From an uncultured Alistipes sp. (GTDB lineage Bacteria; Bacteroidota; Bacteroidia; Bacteroidales; Rikenellaceae), in assembly GCA_944320985.1 (NCBI GenBank), contig CALUJN010000002.1, forward strand, positions 1 to 64,000: 64,000 nucleotides of DNA, given 5' to 3'. Below, piece after piece: positions 8,338-17,930 of this stretch (positions within the stretch are counted from its first letter, which is position 1; each line of letters starts with the position of its first letter). Under the pieces are notes generated by a model. The model saw only the letters and a list, made by a program, of their open reading frames with translations, was not told where the DNA came from and searched no databases. Made by a program: the position numbers and the translations under genes.

Positions 8338-10941
8338 TTATTCGTCGGTCGACGTTCCGGCCGTTCCGTTCTCCGATGCGGAGTCCTGCGAATCGCCGCC
8401 TTCGGGCGAAATCTCCGATGCAGGCACTGCACCTTCGGTGCCATTTTCAACCGCCTCGGGATTCTCCTCCTCGCCGGCAGCCGGCACGGCCATCACGGAA
8501 GCGATGGCATCGCCCTCCCGCAGATTGATGATCCGCACGCCCTGCGTGGCGCGGCCCGCCAAACGGATCTGCGATACCGCCGTACGGATCGTCAGACCCG
8601 AACGGTTGATGATCATCAGGTCGTTTTCATCCGTCACGGCCTGGATCGAGATCAACTTGCCGGTCTTCTCCGTGATGTTGATCGTCTTGACACCCTTTCC
8701 GCCGCGGTTCGTGATGCGGTACTCGGCCCGATCGGTCCGCTTGCCGGAACCGTTCTCGCTCAGCACCAGCACATCCTGCTTCGAGTCGGGCTCGATGCAG
8801 ATCATGCCTACCACCTCGTCGTCCTCCTCGATCGAGATACCGCGCACGCCGGCGCCGACACGTCCGATCGGACGCACCGTATTCTCGTTGAAGCGGATCG
8901 CCTTGCCGTCGCGTGCGGCGATCATCACCTCGGCCTGGCCGCTGGTGAGTTTGGCCTCGATCAGCTGGTCGCCCTCACGGATCACGATGGCATTGACACC
9001 GTTCTGCCGCGGACGCGAATAGGCCTCGAGTTTCGTCTTCTTGATCGTACCGTCCTTCGTACACATGATGATGTAGTTGTTGTTGACATACTCCTCATCG
9101 CTGAGACGCTTGACGTTGATGTAGGCACGCACCTTGTCGTCGGGTTCGATCTGGATGACGTTCTGGATCGCACGACCCTTCGACGAACGTGTACCCTCGG
9201 GTATTTCGTAGACCTTCAGCCAATAGCAACGTCCCTTCTCCGTAAAGAAGAGCATCGTGTTGTGCATCGAGGCCACGTAGATGTGTTCGATGAAGTCCTC
9301 GTCGCGCGTGGCGCTGCCCTTGGCTCCCACGCCGCCGCGGTTCTGCGTACGGTATTCGGCCAGCGGCGTACGCTTGATGTAGCCCATGTGCGAGATGGTG
9401 ATCACCATGTCGTCGTCGGCGTAGAAATCCTCCGGGTTGAACTCTTCCGACGAGTAGACGATCTCCGTGCGGCGCTCGTCGCCGTACTTCTCCTTGATCT
9501 CGATCAGTTCGTCCTTGACGATCTGCATCTGCATCTCGACGCTGGCGAGCACCTCCGTGAGGTGGGCGATTAGGGCGATGAGTTCGTCGCGCTCGGCGAC
9601 CAGCTTGCCGCGCTCCAGACCGGTCAGCGCCCGCAGACGCATCTCGATGATGGCCGAAGCCTGCTGTTCCGAAAGTTCGAAACGCTCCATCATCGTCTGC
9701 TTGGCGATGTCCGGGGTCTGCGACGAACGGATGATGTGGACGATCTCGTCGATGTTGTCCTGGGCGATCAGCAGACCGAGCACGATGTGCAGACGCTCCT
9801 CGGCCTTGCGCTTGTCGAAGCGCGTGCGGCGGACGACCACGTCGTGACGGTGGTCGATGAGGTAGCGGATCAGATCACGCATCGAGAGCAGCTGCGGGCG
9901 GCCGTTCACCAACGCGATGTTGTTCACGGCGAACGAGGTCTGCAGCTGCGTATTCTTGAAAAGCGTGTTGAGCACCACGCTGGCCACGGCCTCGTGCTTC
10001 AGGATGATGATGATGCGCAGGCCGTTGCGGTCCGATTCGTCGTTGATGTAGGTGATGCCCTCGAGCTTCTTCTCCTTGACCATGTCGCCGATCTTCTTGA
10101 TCATCTCGGCCTTGTTGACCATGTAGGGGATCTCCGTCACGACGATGCACTCACGGCCGCTCGGCGTATGTTCGATCTCGGTCTTGGCCCGAACGATCAC
10201 ACGGCCGCGCCCCGTGAGCATCGCCTCCCTGATACCTTCGTACCCGTAGATGATGCCTCCCGTGGGGAAGTCGGGACCCTTGACGTAGTGCAGAAGCTCC
10301 TCGCCCGAGATGTCGGGATTGTCGATGTAGGCGCAGCAGGCATCCACGACCTCCGAGAGGTTGTGCGGAGCCATGTTCGTGGCCATACCGACGGCAATAC
10401 CGCTGGCACCGTTGACGATCAGCAGCGGAATGCGGGTCGGGAGGACCGTCGGTTCGGGAATCGTGTCGTCGAAGTTCAGCGTCCAGTCGACGGTCTCCTT
10501 GTCGATATCGGCCATCACCTCGTCGGTGATCTTCTTCATGCGGGCCTCGGTGTAACGCATGGCGGCCGGGGAGTCGCCGTCCATCGAGCCGAAGTTACCC
10601 TGGCCGTCGACCAGCGGGTAACGCATCGACCAGTCCTGCGCCAGGCGGACCATGGCGTCGTAGACCGACAAGTCGCCGTGGGGGTGGAACTTACCGAGCA
10701 CGTCACCGACGATACGCGCCGACTTACGGGTAGGTTTGTCGGAGTAGAGGTTGAGCTCCGCACTCATATCGTAGAGGATGCGTCGGTGGACGGGTTTCAG
10801 ACCGTCCCGCACGTCGGGCAATGCACGCGACACGATGACCGACATCGAGTAGTCGATGTAGGCCGACTTCATCTGCTCTTCGATATTGATGGGGATGATC
10901 CGCCCCACCAAACCGGCATTCTTTTCTTCTTCTGTAAGCAT
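8338..10941 (-). CDS. gyrA: DNA gyrase subunit A
   Basis: An 867-residue type IIA topoisomerase subunit. The N-terminal domain carries the catalytic Tyr130 (AMRYTEAR; equivalent of E. coli Y122). The C-terminal half has beta-pinwheel repeats including the gyrase-box-like stretch [10 protein letters not shown], which separates it from ParC. The tail is acidic and low in complexity. In the quinolone pocket the sequence is [10 protein letters not shown]: the residue matching E. coli Ser83 is Leu91 (codon TTG at 10671-10669), while the Asp87 equivalent (D95) is kept. The start at 10941 gives the usual short N-terminal arm, and a good promoter lies about 60 bp upstream. Confidence 0.98.
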   Translation of the reverse strand: MLTEEEKNAGLVGRIIPINIEEQMKSAYIDYSMSVIVSRALPDVRDGLKPVHRRILYDMSAELNLYSDKPTRKSARIVGDVLGKFHPHGDLSVYDAMVRLAQDWSMRYPLVDGQGNFGSMDGDSPAAMRYTEARMKKITDEVMADIDKETVDWTLNFDDTIPEPTVLPTRIPLLIVNGASGIAVGMATNMAPHNLSEVVDACCAYIDNPDISGEELLHYVKGPDFPTGGIIYGYEGIREAMLTGRGRVIVRAKTEIEHTPSGRECIVVTEIPYMVNKAEMIKKIGDMVKEKKLEGITYINDESDRNGLRIIIILKHEAVASVVLNTLFKNTQLQTSFAVNNIALVNGRPQLLSMRDLIRYLIDHRHDVVVRRTRFDKRKAEERLHIVLGLLIAQDNIDEIVHIIRSSQTPDIAKQTMMERFELSEQQASAIIEMRLRALTGLERGKLVAERDELIALIAHLTEVLASVEMQMQIVKDELIEIKEKYGDERRTEIVYSSEEFNPEDFYADDDMVITISHMGYIKRTPLAEYRTQNRGGVGAKGSATRDEDFIEHIYVASMHNTMLFFTEKGRCYWLKVYEIPEGTRSSKGRAIQNVIQIEPDDKVRAYINVKRLSDEEYVNNNYIIMCTKDGTIKKTKLEAYSRPRQNGVNAIVIREGDQLIEAKLTSGQAEVMIAARDGKAIRFNENTVRPIGRVGAGVRGISIEEDDEVVGMICIEPDSKQDVLVLSENGSGKRTDRAEYRITNRGGKGVKTINITEKTGKLISIQAVTDENDLMIINRSGLTIRTAVSQIRLAGRATQGVRIINLREGDAIASVMAVPAAGEEENPEAVENGTEGAVPASEISPEGGDSQDSASENGTAGTSTDE

Positions 10942-11003
10942 CTATCTCTTCTATAAAACCGGATTCGTATGCAGGCCGGCAAGACGACCCGCCAAATAAC
11001 GAA

Positions 11004-11034
11004 CAAAAATAGTAATTTCTTGCGATCTGAGCAA
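11004..11034 (-). promoter_or_regulatory. gyrA promoter
   Basis: Reading the minus strand, TTG at 11034-11032, a 20-bp spacer and TATTTTTG at 11011-11004 match the Bacteroidetes consensus. The predicted start near 10998 gives a leader of about 57 nt. Confidence 0.65.
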
Positions 11035-11424
11035 CTTTGCAGGGGAAAAACGCGCGTGCGCACGCGAATATTTTTCGTGCAAAGGCTGTTTTCGGCCCTT
11101 TTCGGGCGATTTGAGGGCAAAAAAATTTTCTCCCGACAGAGGGTCGGAAGAAACGGCGCAAAATATGCAGGGAGTCTGACACAAAAAAATGGAAAAATAT
11201 TCCCTATTAACGGAATCACCACACCGCCCCGGTCATTCCCCGCCTGACGGGGAACCCACCCGCCCCCTAGACGGACTCAGCAGACGACCGAAACGGTCTG
11301 GGGGATGGTTCAATTCGCACAAACCCTCAGCCTCTCATCAAACCAACGGCTTAAACCACGGAAGCAGTTTGCAGAAAGAACGGTAGTTTTTGCCGGGAAA
11401 AAGAAGGTTGTCACGTTTTTTTAC
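11035..11424. other. intergenic region upstream of gyrA, no gene found
   Basis: No convincing coding frame. It holds a perfect 14-bp palindrome CGCGTGCGCACGCG at 11053-11066, about 20 bp beyond the gyrA -33 element, and a small hairpin TTCCCCG-cctga-CGGGGAA at 11236-11254. Either could be regulatory; the sequence alone does not show which. Confidence 0.4.
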
Positions 11425-11432
11425 TATCTTTG
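11425..11432 (+). promoter_or_regulatory. -7 element for ncRNA candidate
   Basis: TATCTTTG matches TAnnTTTG. The nearest upstream TTG (11408-11410) is only 14 bp away, shorter than the usual 19-21, so the -33 element is weak or unconventional. Expected start near 11438. Confidence 0.5.
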
Positions 11433-11436
11433 TCGT

Positions 11437-11640
11437 AGGGCCATACCTGGCCCGGACATACTGAAAGAAGCGTTATGCTCATCTTGTAACTTGAAAACGT
11501 AGGAAATTTTCAATTAGATGCAAGGATGACATGGCGGCTCTCACGCTATGGCGTGGGCTGCTGTTGCTACATCTGCATCTATGGGTTTCCTACGACCTTC
11601 AAGTTTAGACGTGGCATTTGCGGTTCCACGCTTCTTGTTG
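11437..11640 (+). ncRNA. candidate structured RNA (6S-like?)
   Basis: About 200 nt that fold into one long interrupted rod. Paired blocks read inward are AAGAAGCG/CGCTTCTT (11465-11472 with 11629-11636), AACTTGAA/TTCAAGTT (11489-11496 with 11598-11605), CGTAGGAAA/TTTCCTACG (11498-11506 with 11586-11594), AGATGCA/TGCATCT (near 11516 and 11573), and a terminal CTCACGC/GCGTGGG hairpin. A small CGTGG/CCACG hairpin can form on the 3' side of the large internal loop, as in 6S RNA. A single long rod with an internal bubble suggests 6S RNA or the Bacteroidales-1 class, but I cannot confirm the class by eye. It could also be the leader of the gene at 11689. RNase P RNA and tmRNA signatures are absent. 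Confidence 0.5.
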
Positions 11641-11688
11641 GCAAACGGCCGCCGGAGGAGCCGCCAGCGGAACAAAACGACAACACCC

Positions 11689-12393
11689 ATGAAGAGACTT
11701 TTATGTATGGCCTTTACACTCGTATGTGTTGCAACGTTGCAAGCACAAATAACAGGAAAAGACGTAACGGAATTTCTCGGTATTCCGGTCGACGGCACCA
11801 AAGCTGAAATGATCGAGAAACTGAAAACCAAAGGATTTCGCAGCATACCTAATACAGACTTGTTGGAAGGAGAATTCAATGGTACCGACGTATACATTGC
11901 GATTGCCACAAACAACAATCAAGTTTTTCGAATCATGGTAGCAGACAAAAATAGCCAAAGTGAAACTGACATCAAAATCCGATTTAACTTGCTTTGTCGG
12001 CAATTTGCAAACAATCCCCGCTATTCATCTTTGAATGAAGACCAAACCATTCCCGAAGATGAAAATATATCTTATGAGATGGCTGTTAATACAAAACGCT
12101 ACGAAGCCTCATTCTATCAGAATCCTGCTACAGATTCCCTATCGATGGTTAGAAAAGCCAAATTTATTGAAGAAAAAATTCAATCCGATTTGTTGTATAA
12201 ATATACACAAGAACAAATTGACGATCCATCCAAAGAGATTCAATCCGAGATGTTCAAGTTAGCAACAGAATATGCAATAGACATGCTGACAAAAAAATCC
12301 GTTTGGTTCATGATTTCAGAATCGTATGGTAAATATTCCATACACATGTTTTACGACAACAAATATAACAAAGCCAACGGAGAGGATTTATAA
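11689..12393 (+). CDS. AT-rich orphan secreted protein
   Basis: A 234-residue protein starting MKRLLCMAFTLVCVATLQAQ, a clear signal peptide with a likely cut after LQAQ; upstream in-frame starts would lie inside the folded RNA. The mature part is soluble, mixed alpha/beta in appearance, with many Lys, Asn and Ile residues. Base composition is far more AT-rich than every neighbour, and codons such as AAA, AAT and TTA dominate, which suggests recent acquisition. I do not recognise the family. It lies alone between the ncRNA candidate and a strong terminator. Confidence 0.75.
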   Translation: MKRLLCMAFTLVCVATLQAQITGKDVTEFLGIPVDGTKAEMIEKLKTKGFRSIPNTDLLEGEFNGTDVYIAIATNNNQVFRIMVADKNSQSETDIKIRFNLLCRQFANNPRYSSLNEDQTIPEDENISYEMAVNTKRYEASFYQNPATDSLSMVRKAKFIEEKIQSDLLYKYTQEQIDDPSKEIQSEMFKLATEYAIDMLTKKSVWFMISESYGKYSIHMFYDNKYNKANGEDL

Positions 12394-12416
12394 GAGCCAA
12401 TCGGCAGAAAAGAATC

Positions 12417-12457
12417 CGGGCCGCTATGTCACTAATGATTTGGCGGCCCGAATTTTT
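12417..12457. terminator. terminator between orphan gene and lolA
   Basis: Stem CGGGCCGC / GCGGCCCG (12417-12424, 12443-12450) with an 18-nt loop, then AATTTTTATT on the plus strand. The minus side is followed by a T-rich stretch, so it may serve both converging genes. Confidence 0.75.
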
Positions 12458-12470
12458 ATTATGTTATCAG

Positions 12471-13205
12471 CTATCGGAAGTCGATGAATTCGTACCCCTC
12501 GAAGCGGCTCCGGTCGAAAGGCTGCAAGGATGACGGGAGCGGAGCGACACGCAAGACATCGACATGAATCCGCTCTTCCTCGTAATCATAATCCAACGCT
12601 TCGGGGCGCATCGTTGCCGTCGAGACCGTCACCGTCACCGTTCCGACCGATGCGCCGCTCCCGGCCACCGGGGTCAAGCGTACGGAGGCCTTGCCGCCGG
12701 CCTCGGAAAGCAGTTCCGACCGATAGTCATCGCCGAGAAAGTCGAACGCCCGGACGGGATTGTTCAACAGATTGCGGCTCGTCGTATCGACCCCGACGAT
12801 CGTCACCTCGCGACGCTCCTTGTCGACCTCGTACCGAACCGTCCCGTCGCAATAAACCTCTACATCGCCCAGCGTCAACTCGTAGCCCATCCCTTCGACG
12901 GCATAACGGCCCCGGGCCCGATACTCCCCGGCCTCGAGTGCAAAATCCACTTCATACCCCTTCATGGCCCGGAATTCCGCCGCCAGCCGTTCGAGAATCT
13001 CCCCGGCACGGTTCTCCACCGTCGGATCCGCCTCTTCGGCCAGCCCTCCGGAGAGTCGAATCACACCCGCTTCGGCAGGAACCGCCTCCACGGAGCGCTG
13101 CACAACACGCACCTCCACCGAAACGGCCTCCGCGTCCCGTTCCGCCCCCAAGACCATCGGCATGCAGCCCGTCAAGGTCAGCAACAACAACCATCGTTTC
13201 ATCAT
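12471..13205 (-). CDS. lolA: LolA-like outer-membrane lipoprotein carrier protein
   Basis: A 244-residue exported protein. The start is MMKRWLLLLTLTGC at 13205; the frame stays open further upstream but would overlap the end of ftsK. The N-terminus fits a signal peptide (cut near VLGA), although LTGC could also be read as a lipobox. The body has the LolA pattern of a helix (ILERLAAEFRAMKGYEVDF) followed by alternating beta strands with a DGTVRYEVDKERREVTIVGVD region. LolA shuttles lipoproteins across the periplasm. Position directly after ftsK is a conserved Bacteroidetes arrangement and supports the call. Confidence 0.8.
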   Translation of the reverse strand: MMKRWLLLLTLTGCMPMVLGAERDAEAVSVEVRVVQRSVEAVPAEAGVIRLSGGLAEEADPTVENRAGEILERLAAEFRAMKGYEVDFALEAGEYRARGRYAVEGMGYELTLGDVEVYCDGTVRYEVDKERREVTIVGVDTTSRNLLNNPVRAFDFLGDDYRSELLSEAGGKASVRLTPVAGSGASVGTVTVTVSTATMRPEALDYDYEEERIHVDVLRVAPLPSSLQPFDRSRFEGYEFIDFR

Positions 13206-13338
13206 CGGATTCTGTTTTTTCGTTTTCCGGCCGCCGCGACTCCCCGCTTTCGGTCTCCGCCGCAGTCCACAATCTCCGCTGCGGCCCGACCCTTCGGGTC
13301 TCGCCGGCAGCACCGCCCCTCCAGCCACACGCCGCCTT

Positions 13339-16300
13339 CTACGAGACACCCAGCTCCTGGAGCTTGGCCTCCAGCGAGGGCAGGTCGTAGAAGAGGATGT
13401 CGCGGGGTTTTGCCCCCTGCTGCCGTCCGACGATGCCGGCCCGCTCGAGCTGCATCATGATGCGCCCGGCCCGGTTGAATCCCACTTCGTAGTTGCGCTG
13501 GATCATCGACGTGGAGATCTGGCCGCTCGACACGGCATCGCGCGCAATCTCCGCAAAGAGCGAATCGTACTTCACCGGAGCCGACGACTCCTCGCTGCCC
13601 ATCTGGCTGCCGCTGTCGTTGTCGGGCGTATAGTCCGGCAGCGCATAGGCCTCCGTATACCCCTGCTGGTGCGCAATGTAGTCAACGATACGCTCAACCT
13701 CCTTCGTCTCGACCAGCGCACACTGGATACGGGTCAGCTCGCCGTCCTTCGAGATGAGCATGTCGCCGCGACCGATCAGCTGGTCGGCGCCCGGACGGTC
13801 GATAATCGTCCGCGAGTCGATCATCTGCATCACGCGGAAAGCGATACGCGCCGGGAAGTTGGCCTTGATCTTTCCCGTAATGACATCGACCGAAGGACGC
13901 TGCGTGGCAATGATCAGGTGGATACCGATGGCCCGGGCCTTCTGGGCCAGACGCGTCACGGGTGTCTCGACCTCCTTGGCCGTCATGATCAGGTCGGCGA
14001 ACTCGTCGATCACCACCACGATATAGGGCAGATAGCGGTGTCCGTGCATCGGATTCAGCCGCCGGGAGACGAACTTCGCATTGTACTCCGAGATGTTGCG
14101 CACCTCGGCCTTCTTGCAGAGCTCCAGCCGCGTGTCCATCTCCGAGCAGAGTGCATTGAGCGTATAGACGGCCTTTTTCGGATCGGTGACGATGGCCTCC
14201 TCCTCGGACTGCATCTTGGCCAGGAAGTGGCGTTCGATCTTGGCATAGAGCGAGAATTCGACCATCTTGGGGTCGATCATCACGAACTTCAGCTGCGCGG
14301 GATGCTTGCGGTAGAGCAGCGAGGTGATGATGGCGTTCAGGCCCACGGACTTGCCCTGTCCCGTGGCTCCGGCCACAAGCAGGTGGGGCATCTTCGTCAG
14401 GTCGAAGACGAAGTTTTCGTTCTGGATCGTGCGACCGATCACCACCGGCAGCTCGGCCTTCGACTCCTGGAAGCGCAGCGAACGGATCGCCGAATACATC
14501 GAGACGATCTGTTTGTGGCGGTTCGGGACCTCGATGCCGATCGTTCCGCGACCGGGGATCGGCGCAATGATGCGGATACCCGATTCGGCCTTGAGGCTCT
14601 GGGCGATGTCGTTCTGCAGGCCCTGAATCTTGGAGATCTTCACCCCCTGAGCCTGTACGATTTCGTAGAGCGTCACCGTGGGACCCACCGTAGCCTTGAT
14701 CCGCTGGATCGGAATGCCGAAATTCTTGAGCGTCTCCTCGATGCGGGTCTTGTTGTCGAAGATCTCCTCGTCCGTAACCTCCGAATCGGAAATGTAATCC
14801 TCCAGAAGCGTCACGGGCGGCTTGCGGTAGTTCACCAGATCCTTCAGCGGGTCGTAGCTCTCCGTGGGGATCGCCTTCTCGTCGACGAGCTTCGCCTCGC
14901 GGGACTCGACCGTCACCACAACCCCTTCCGGTGCAGCTTCCGACGCTCCGGCATCCGGCATTTGCGACGTTCCAGCACCGTTTTCGGGCGCTCCGCCTCC
15001 GAAGCCGTCAGCCGCCCCGGCATGCTGCGCCGAAGCCTCCGCCACACCATACCCGGCGGCGGGGATCTGCGCTCCGAGATCCACGATCTCGATCGTATCT
15101 TCACGCGGCGTCCGCCCGGCGTCCGACGAATCCGGTCCGGCATGTACCGCCGGAGCATCCGACGAACGGGGCTTCTCGTCCCCGACCGTAATTTCAATGA
15201 AAGGCTCCCCGGAGTCACCCGCCGAATCGTCCGAAGCCGCGCTCCGACGTACGGGACGTTCCAGTTCGACCAGTCCGCCGCGCCCCATCACCAAACGACC
15301 CTCCGCAGGCGAGAGATCCACCTCCGTGAACTCCTCATCCACCTCTGCTCCCGCCGTCGGTTCCTCGATCGGACGGCCATCGGGCGTCAGCTCCACAAAG
15401 GGCTCCACCTCAACGGGCGCAGGACGTCCGAACGCCTCCCGCGACGACGCGCCGCCCATACGGTCATCATCCCGCCGCAGCGCCGGACGCTCCCGCTCCT
15501 GACTCTCCGGCCGCAGCTCCTCCGCGTGGCGCTCCACTTCGTTCCGCAGGCCGGCCGATCCCGCTGCAGACTCCGCCGTACGCTGCCGCTCGGCGTTCGA
15601 CACTTCATCCCGGGACCGGAGGCTCCGCGCCTCGGAATCCCGCACCTCACCGTCATCGATGCGCCGTCCTCCGTTTGCTGCGGTCGCGTCCGACGTCTTA
15701 GTCCCCTTCGGCTGCGCATCGGCGGCATCGGGATCCGGTTCGTCGAACGACGCGTCGGACTCCGACGCACGGACATGAACCACCTTGTTGCGGACCGTAT
15801 CGACGATCTTTTCGCTCTGGTCCACCAGGACATTTCCGGCCTGATTGACCTTGTTGATGAAGTTGCGGTTGATGAAGACGCCCGTGAGGATCCAGCCTCC
15901 GACGAGCAGGATCAGCGTCCCGAGCGATCCGATGGCACCGGGCAGCATGCCGATGGCGCCGTTTTCAGCGATCGGATGGCGGCTGGCGAGCAGATTCCCG
16001 AAGGCTCCGCCCCAGCCCGTACTCGAACAGAGGCTCCAGCGCGCGTCGAAAAGATAGCCCAGCGTCAGCGATCCGAGGATCATGATGAAGAAGAGCGACA
16101 GAATCGACTGATTGAGGCGCAACGGCTGCTGACGAATGATCCGCACGCCGATGAGGATGAGCATCACCGGAAGCAGCATGCCGAAGACGCCGAACGATCC
16201 GTCCACCAGCATGCGTCCCAGCCGGGCTCCGAGAGGTCCGCAGGGGTTTTCGACCTCGGCACCGAGCAGTTCGCGGTCTTCGACCGTCTTCTGCAGCACG

Positions 16301-16458
16301 CTCTGGTCCTCGGCCCAGCTGAAAAAGGAGAAAAAGACCGCCGCGGCGGCGAAAATGCCCACGCACAGAAGCAACAGTCCCGCAATCCAGCGGGCGCTGT
16401 CGCGATTCGAGCGCTGGACGTTCTGCCGAGCGTTGGTGGATGTATTTCGGGATGCCAT
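13339..16458 (-). CDS. ftsK: DNA translocase FtsK
   Basis: A 1039-residue septal DNA pump. The start MASRNTSTNARQ at 16458 is chosen because it directly precedes the first membrane helix; the longer frame overlaps murI and reads non-natural Arg-rich sequence. Order: four membrane segments within about the first 190 residues, a long acidic/Pro-Glu-rich linker to about residue 500, then the RecA-like motor with Walker A GATGQGKS (about 697-704), Walker B VVVIDEFADL, and a C-terminal winged-helix gamma domain (SLFAEIARDAV to the end) that reads KOPS-like sites. It helps resolve chromosome dimers at division. Confidence 0.97.
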   Translation of the reverse strand: MASRNTSTNARQNVQRSNRDSARWIAGLLLLCVGIFAAAAVFFSFFSWAEDQSVLQKTVEDRELLGAEVENPCGPLGARLGRMLVDGSFGVFGMLLPVMLILIGVRIIRQQPLRLNQSILSLFFIMILGSLTLGYLFDARWSLCSSTGWGGAFGNLLASRHPIAENGAIGMLPGAIGSLGTLILLVGGWILTGVFINRNFINKVNQAGNVLVDQSEKIVDTVRNKVVHVRASESDASFDEPDPDAADAQPKGTKTSDATAANGGRRIDDGEVRDSEARSLRSRDEVSNAERQRTAESAAGSAGLRNEVERHAEELRPESQERERPALRRDDDRMGGASSREAFGRPAPVEVEPFVELTPDGRPIEEPTAGAEVDEEFTEVDLSPAEGRLVMGRGGLVELERPVRRSAASDDSAGDSGEPFIEITVGDEKPRSSDAPAVHAGPDSSDAGRTPREDTIEIVDLGAQIPAAGYGVAEASAQHAGAADGFGGGAPENGAGTSQMPDAGASEAAPEGVVVTVESREAKLVDEKAIPTESYDPLKDLVNYRKPPVTLLEDYISDSEVTDEEIFDNKTRIEETLKNFGIPIQRIKATVGPTVTLYEIVQAQGVKISKIQGLQNDIAQSLKAESGIRIIAPIPGRGTIGIEVPNRHKQIVSMYSAIRSLRFQESKAELPVVIGRTIQNENFVFDLTKMPHLLVAGATGQGKSVGLNAIITSLLYRKHPAQLKFVMIDPKMVEFSLYAKIERHFLAKMQSEEEAIVTDPKKAVYTLNALCSEMDTRLELCKKAEVRNISEYNAKFVSRRLNPMHGHRYLPYIVVVIDEFADLIMTAKEVETPVTRLAQKARAIGIHLIIATQRPSVDVITGKIKANFPARIAFRVMQMIDSRTIIDRPGADQLIGRGDMLISKDGELTRIQCALVETKEVERIVDYIAHQQGYTEAYALPDYTPDNDSGSQMGSEESSAPVKYDSLFAEIARDAVSSGQISTSMIQRNYEVGFNRAGRIMMQLERAGIVGRQQGAKPRDILFYDLPSLEAKLQELGVS

Positions 16459-16490
16459 TGTTGTAGAACTCTTACGTCTGAATGATCGAG

Positions 16491-16498
16491 CGAAGATA
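16491..16498 (-). promoter_or_regulatory. possible ftsK -7 element
   Basis: On the minus strand TATCTTCG (variant of TAnnTTTG, the same variant as at 23811) lies 33 bp upstream of the ftsK ATG. No TTG at the right distance. Confidence 0.4.
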
Positions 16499-16603
16499 CG
16501 AAAATTTTCCGACATTCGGGGTGCCGCAACGGCGAAAAGAGCCGAAAAGGACCGAAAAGGGCCGACGCCCCGAAGAAACAGCGTCCACGAAAAATGCCGA
16601 AGA

Positions 16604-17377
16604 TCACAACGATTCCAGGGCCTTCTTTTCGAGGCGCCGACGGTAGGCCTCGTCGGCAAACGTAAGGAAACCGTAGGACGGGCAATGGGCCGGAGAGGCT
16701 CTCAAGGCGTCGCGGTCAAGCAGTTGTCCGACCCGCCGCGCCACAGCCGGTGAAGGATCGACAATCGTCACGCCGAGTCCCGCCACGACCCGCTGCAGGA
16801 CGGGCAGCAGAAAGGGATAGTGCGTGCATCCCAGCACGATCTGATCGGCCCCGCGGGCAAGCATCGGTTCCACAGCGGCGCGTACGCAGGCTTCGGCCTC
16901 GGGCGTCGATTCCCGGTCCCCCTCGACCAACTCCACGAAACCCCGGCCGGGGACCGTCAGCACCTCGATACCCTCGCCGTATTTCGCAGCCGTGTGACGG
17001 AACAGGTCGCCATCGAGGCTTCGCTCGGTAGCCAACACCCCGACCACCCGGCTGCGCGTGGCCAGACAGGCGGGCTTCACCGCCGGCTCCATGCCGACGA
17101 TCGGCACCCCGGCGTATTTCTCCCGCAGGAAGTCAATCGCCGCTGCCGTAGCGGTGTTGCAGGCCACCACGACGAGTTTGCAGCCCTCCTGCACCAGTCT
17201 TCCCACAGCCTCGTCGGCCAGTCGGCGGATCTCCTCCCGAGGCCGGGAACCGTAAGGGCAGTTCTTTCCGTCACCCAGATAGAGGAGCGACTCCGCAGGC
17301 AGCAGACGTCGAATCTCACGCCAGACGGTCAACCCGCCCAGTCCCGAATCATAAACACCGATGGGAGCTTCGTTCAC
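16604..17377 (-). CDS. murI: glutamate racemase
   Basis: A 257-residue cofactor-independent racemase making D-glutamate for peptidoglycan. Both catalytic cysteines are present: C73 in VACNTATA and C184 in LGCTHYPF; the N-terminal IGVYDSGLGGLTV and NCPYGSRP motifs are intact. It overlaps aroK by 4 nt, so translation is probably coupled, and it ends the operon plsC-parE-parC-aroK-murI. Confidence 0.97.
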   Translation of the reverse strand: MNEAPIGVYDSGLGGLTVWREIRRLLPAESLLYLGDGKNCPYGSRPREEIRRLADEAVGRLVQEGCKLVVVACNTATAAAIDFLREKYAGVPIVGMEPAVKPACLATRSRVVGVLATERSLDGDLFRHTAAKYGEGIEVLTVPGRGFVELVEGDRESTPEAEACVRAAVEPMLARGADQIVLGCTHYPFLLPVLQRVVAGLGVTIVDPSPAVARRVGQLLDRDALRASPAHCPSYGFLTFADEAYRRRLEKKALESL

Positions 17378-17928
17378 CTTGCCGTATCATTCGATTCTCC
17401 GGGATCCTTCGGTTCCACCCGCGAGAGAATCCGTTCCACAATCTCATCATCCGAAAGGTGATCGCACTCGATCACCTGTTTGGCCTGCGCATAGAAGGGC
17501 TCACGGGCCGCCATATCCTGCCTCATGAAGGTCACGAGCTCCTCGTCGTTCAGCCCGCACAGCCGCGGACGCTTGCGTCGGCCGTATGGGCTCAGCCGCC
17601 CGGCGATGTTCTCCGCCGAGCGACGCAGATAGACCGTCCATCCGGCGGCATTCATGCACTCCATGTTGTCGCTCCAGACGGGAAGACCGCCCCCCGTAGA
17701 GATCACCGCCGAGTCATGTCCGGCAATGGCCGCATCAAGTACCTCGCGCTCAATCTCCCGGAAGCGGCGTTCGCCCTCGTAACGGAACAGATCCGCAACC
17801 GAAGCCCCTTCACGCTGCTCGACCAGCGCATCCGTATCGACCAGAGAGACCCCCAGACGCCGTGCCAGACGCCGTCCCAGGGTGCTCTTGCCGCAACCCA
17901 TGTAGCCGATCAGAAAGAGACGTTTCAT
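17374..17928 (-). CDS. aroK: shikimate kinase
   Basis: A 184-residue P-loop kinase that phosphorylates shikimate at the 3-hydroxyl in the chorismate pathway. Walker A is GYMGCGKST (8-16), the DTD shikimate-binding motif is VDTDALVE, and STGGGLP is the conserved glycine motif. Length fits AroK. It follows parC by 2 bp and overlaps murI by 4 nt. Confidence 0.96.
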   Translation of the reverse strand: MKRLFLIGYMGCGKSTLGRRLARRLGVSLVDTDALVEQREGASVADLFRYEGERRFREIEREVLDAAIAGHDSAVISTGGGLPVWSDNMECMNAAGWTVYLRRSAENIAGRLSPYGRRKRPRLCGLNDEELVTFMRQDMAAREPFYAQAKQVIECDHLSDDEIVERILSRVEPKDPGESNDTAR

Positions 17929-17930
17929 CG

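Noticed and set aside
12964..16485. 1173-codon open frame opposite ftsK
   Set aside because: Mirror frame of a GC-rich real gene; the sequence is Arg/Pro/His-rich without any domain and ftsK motifs are clear on the other strand.
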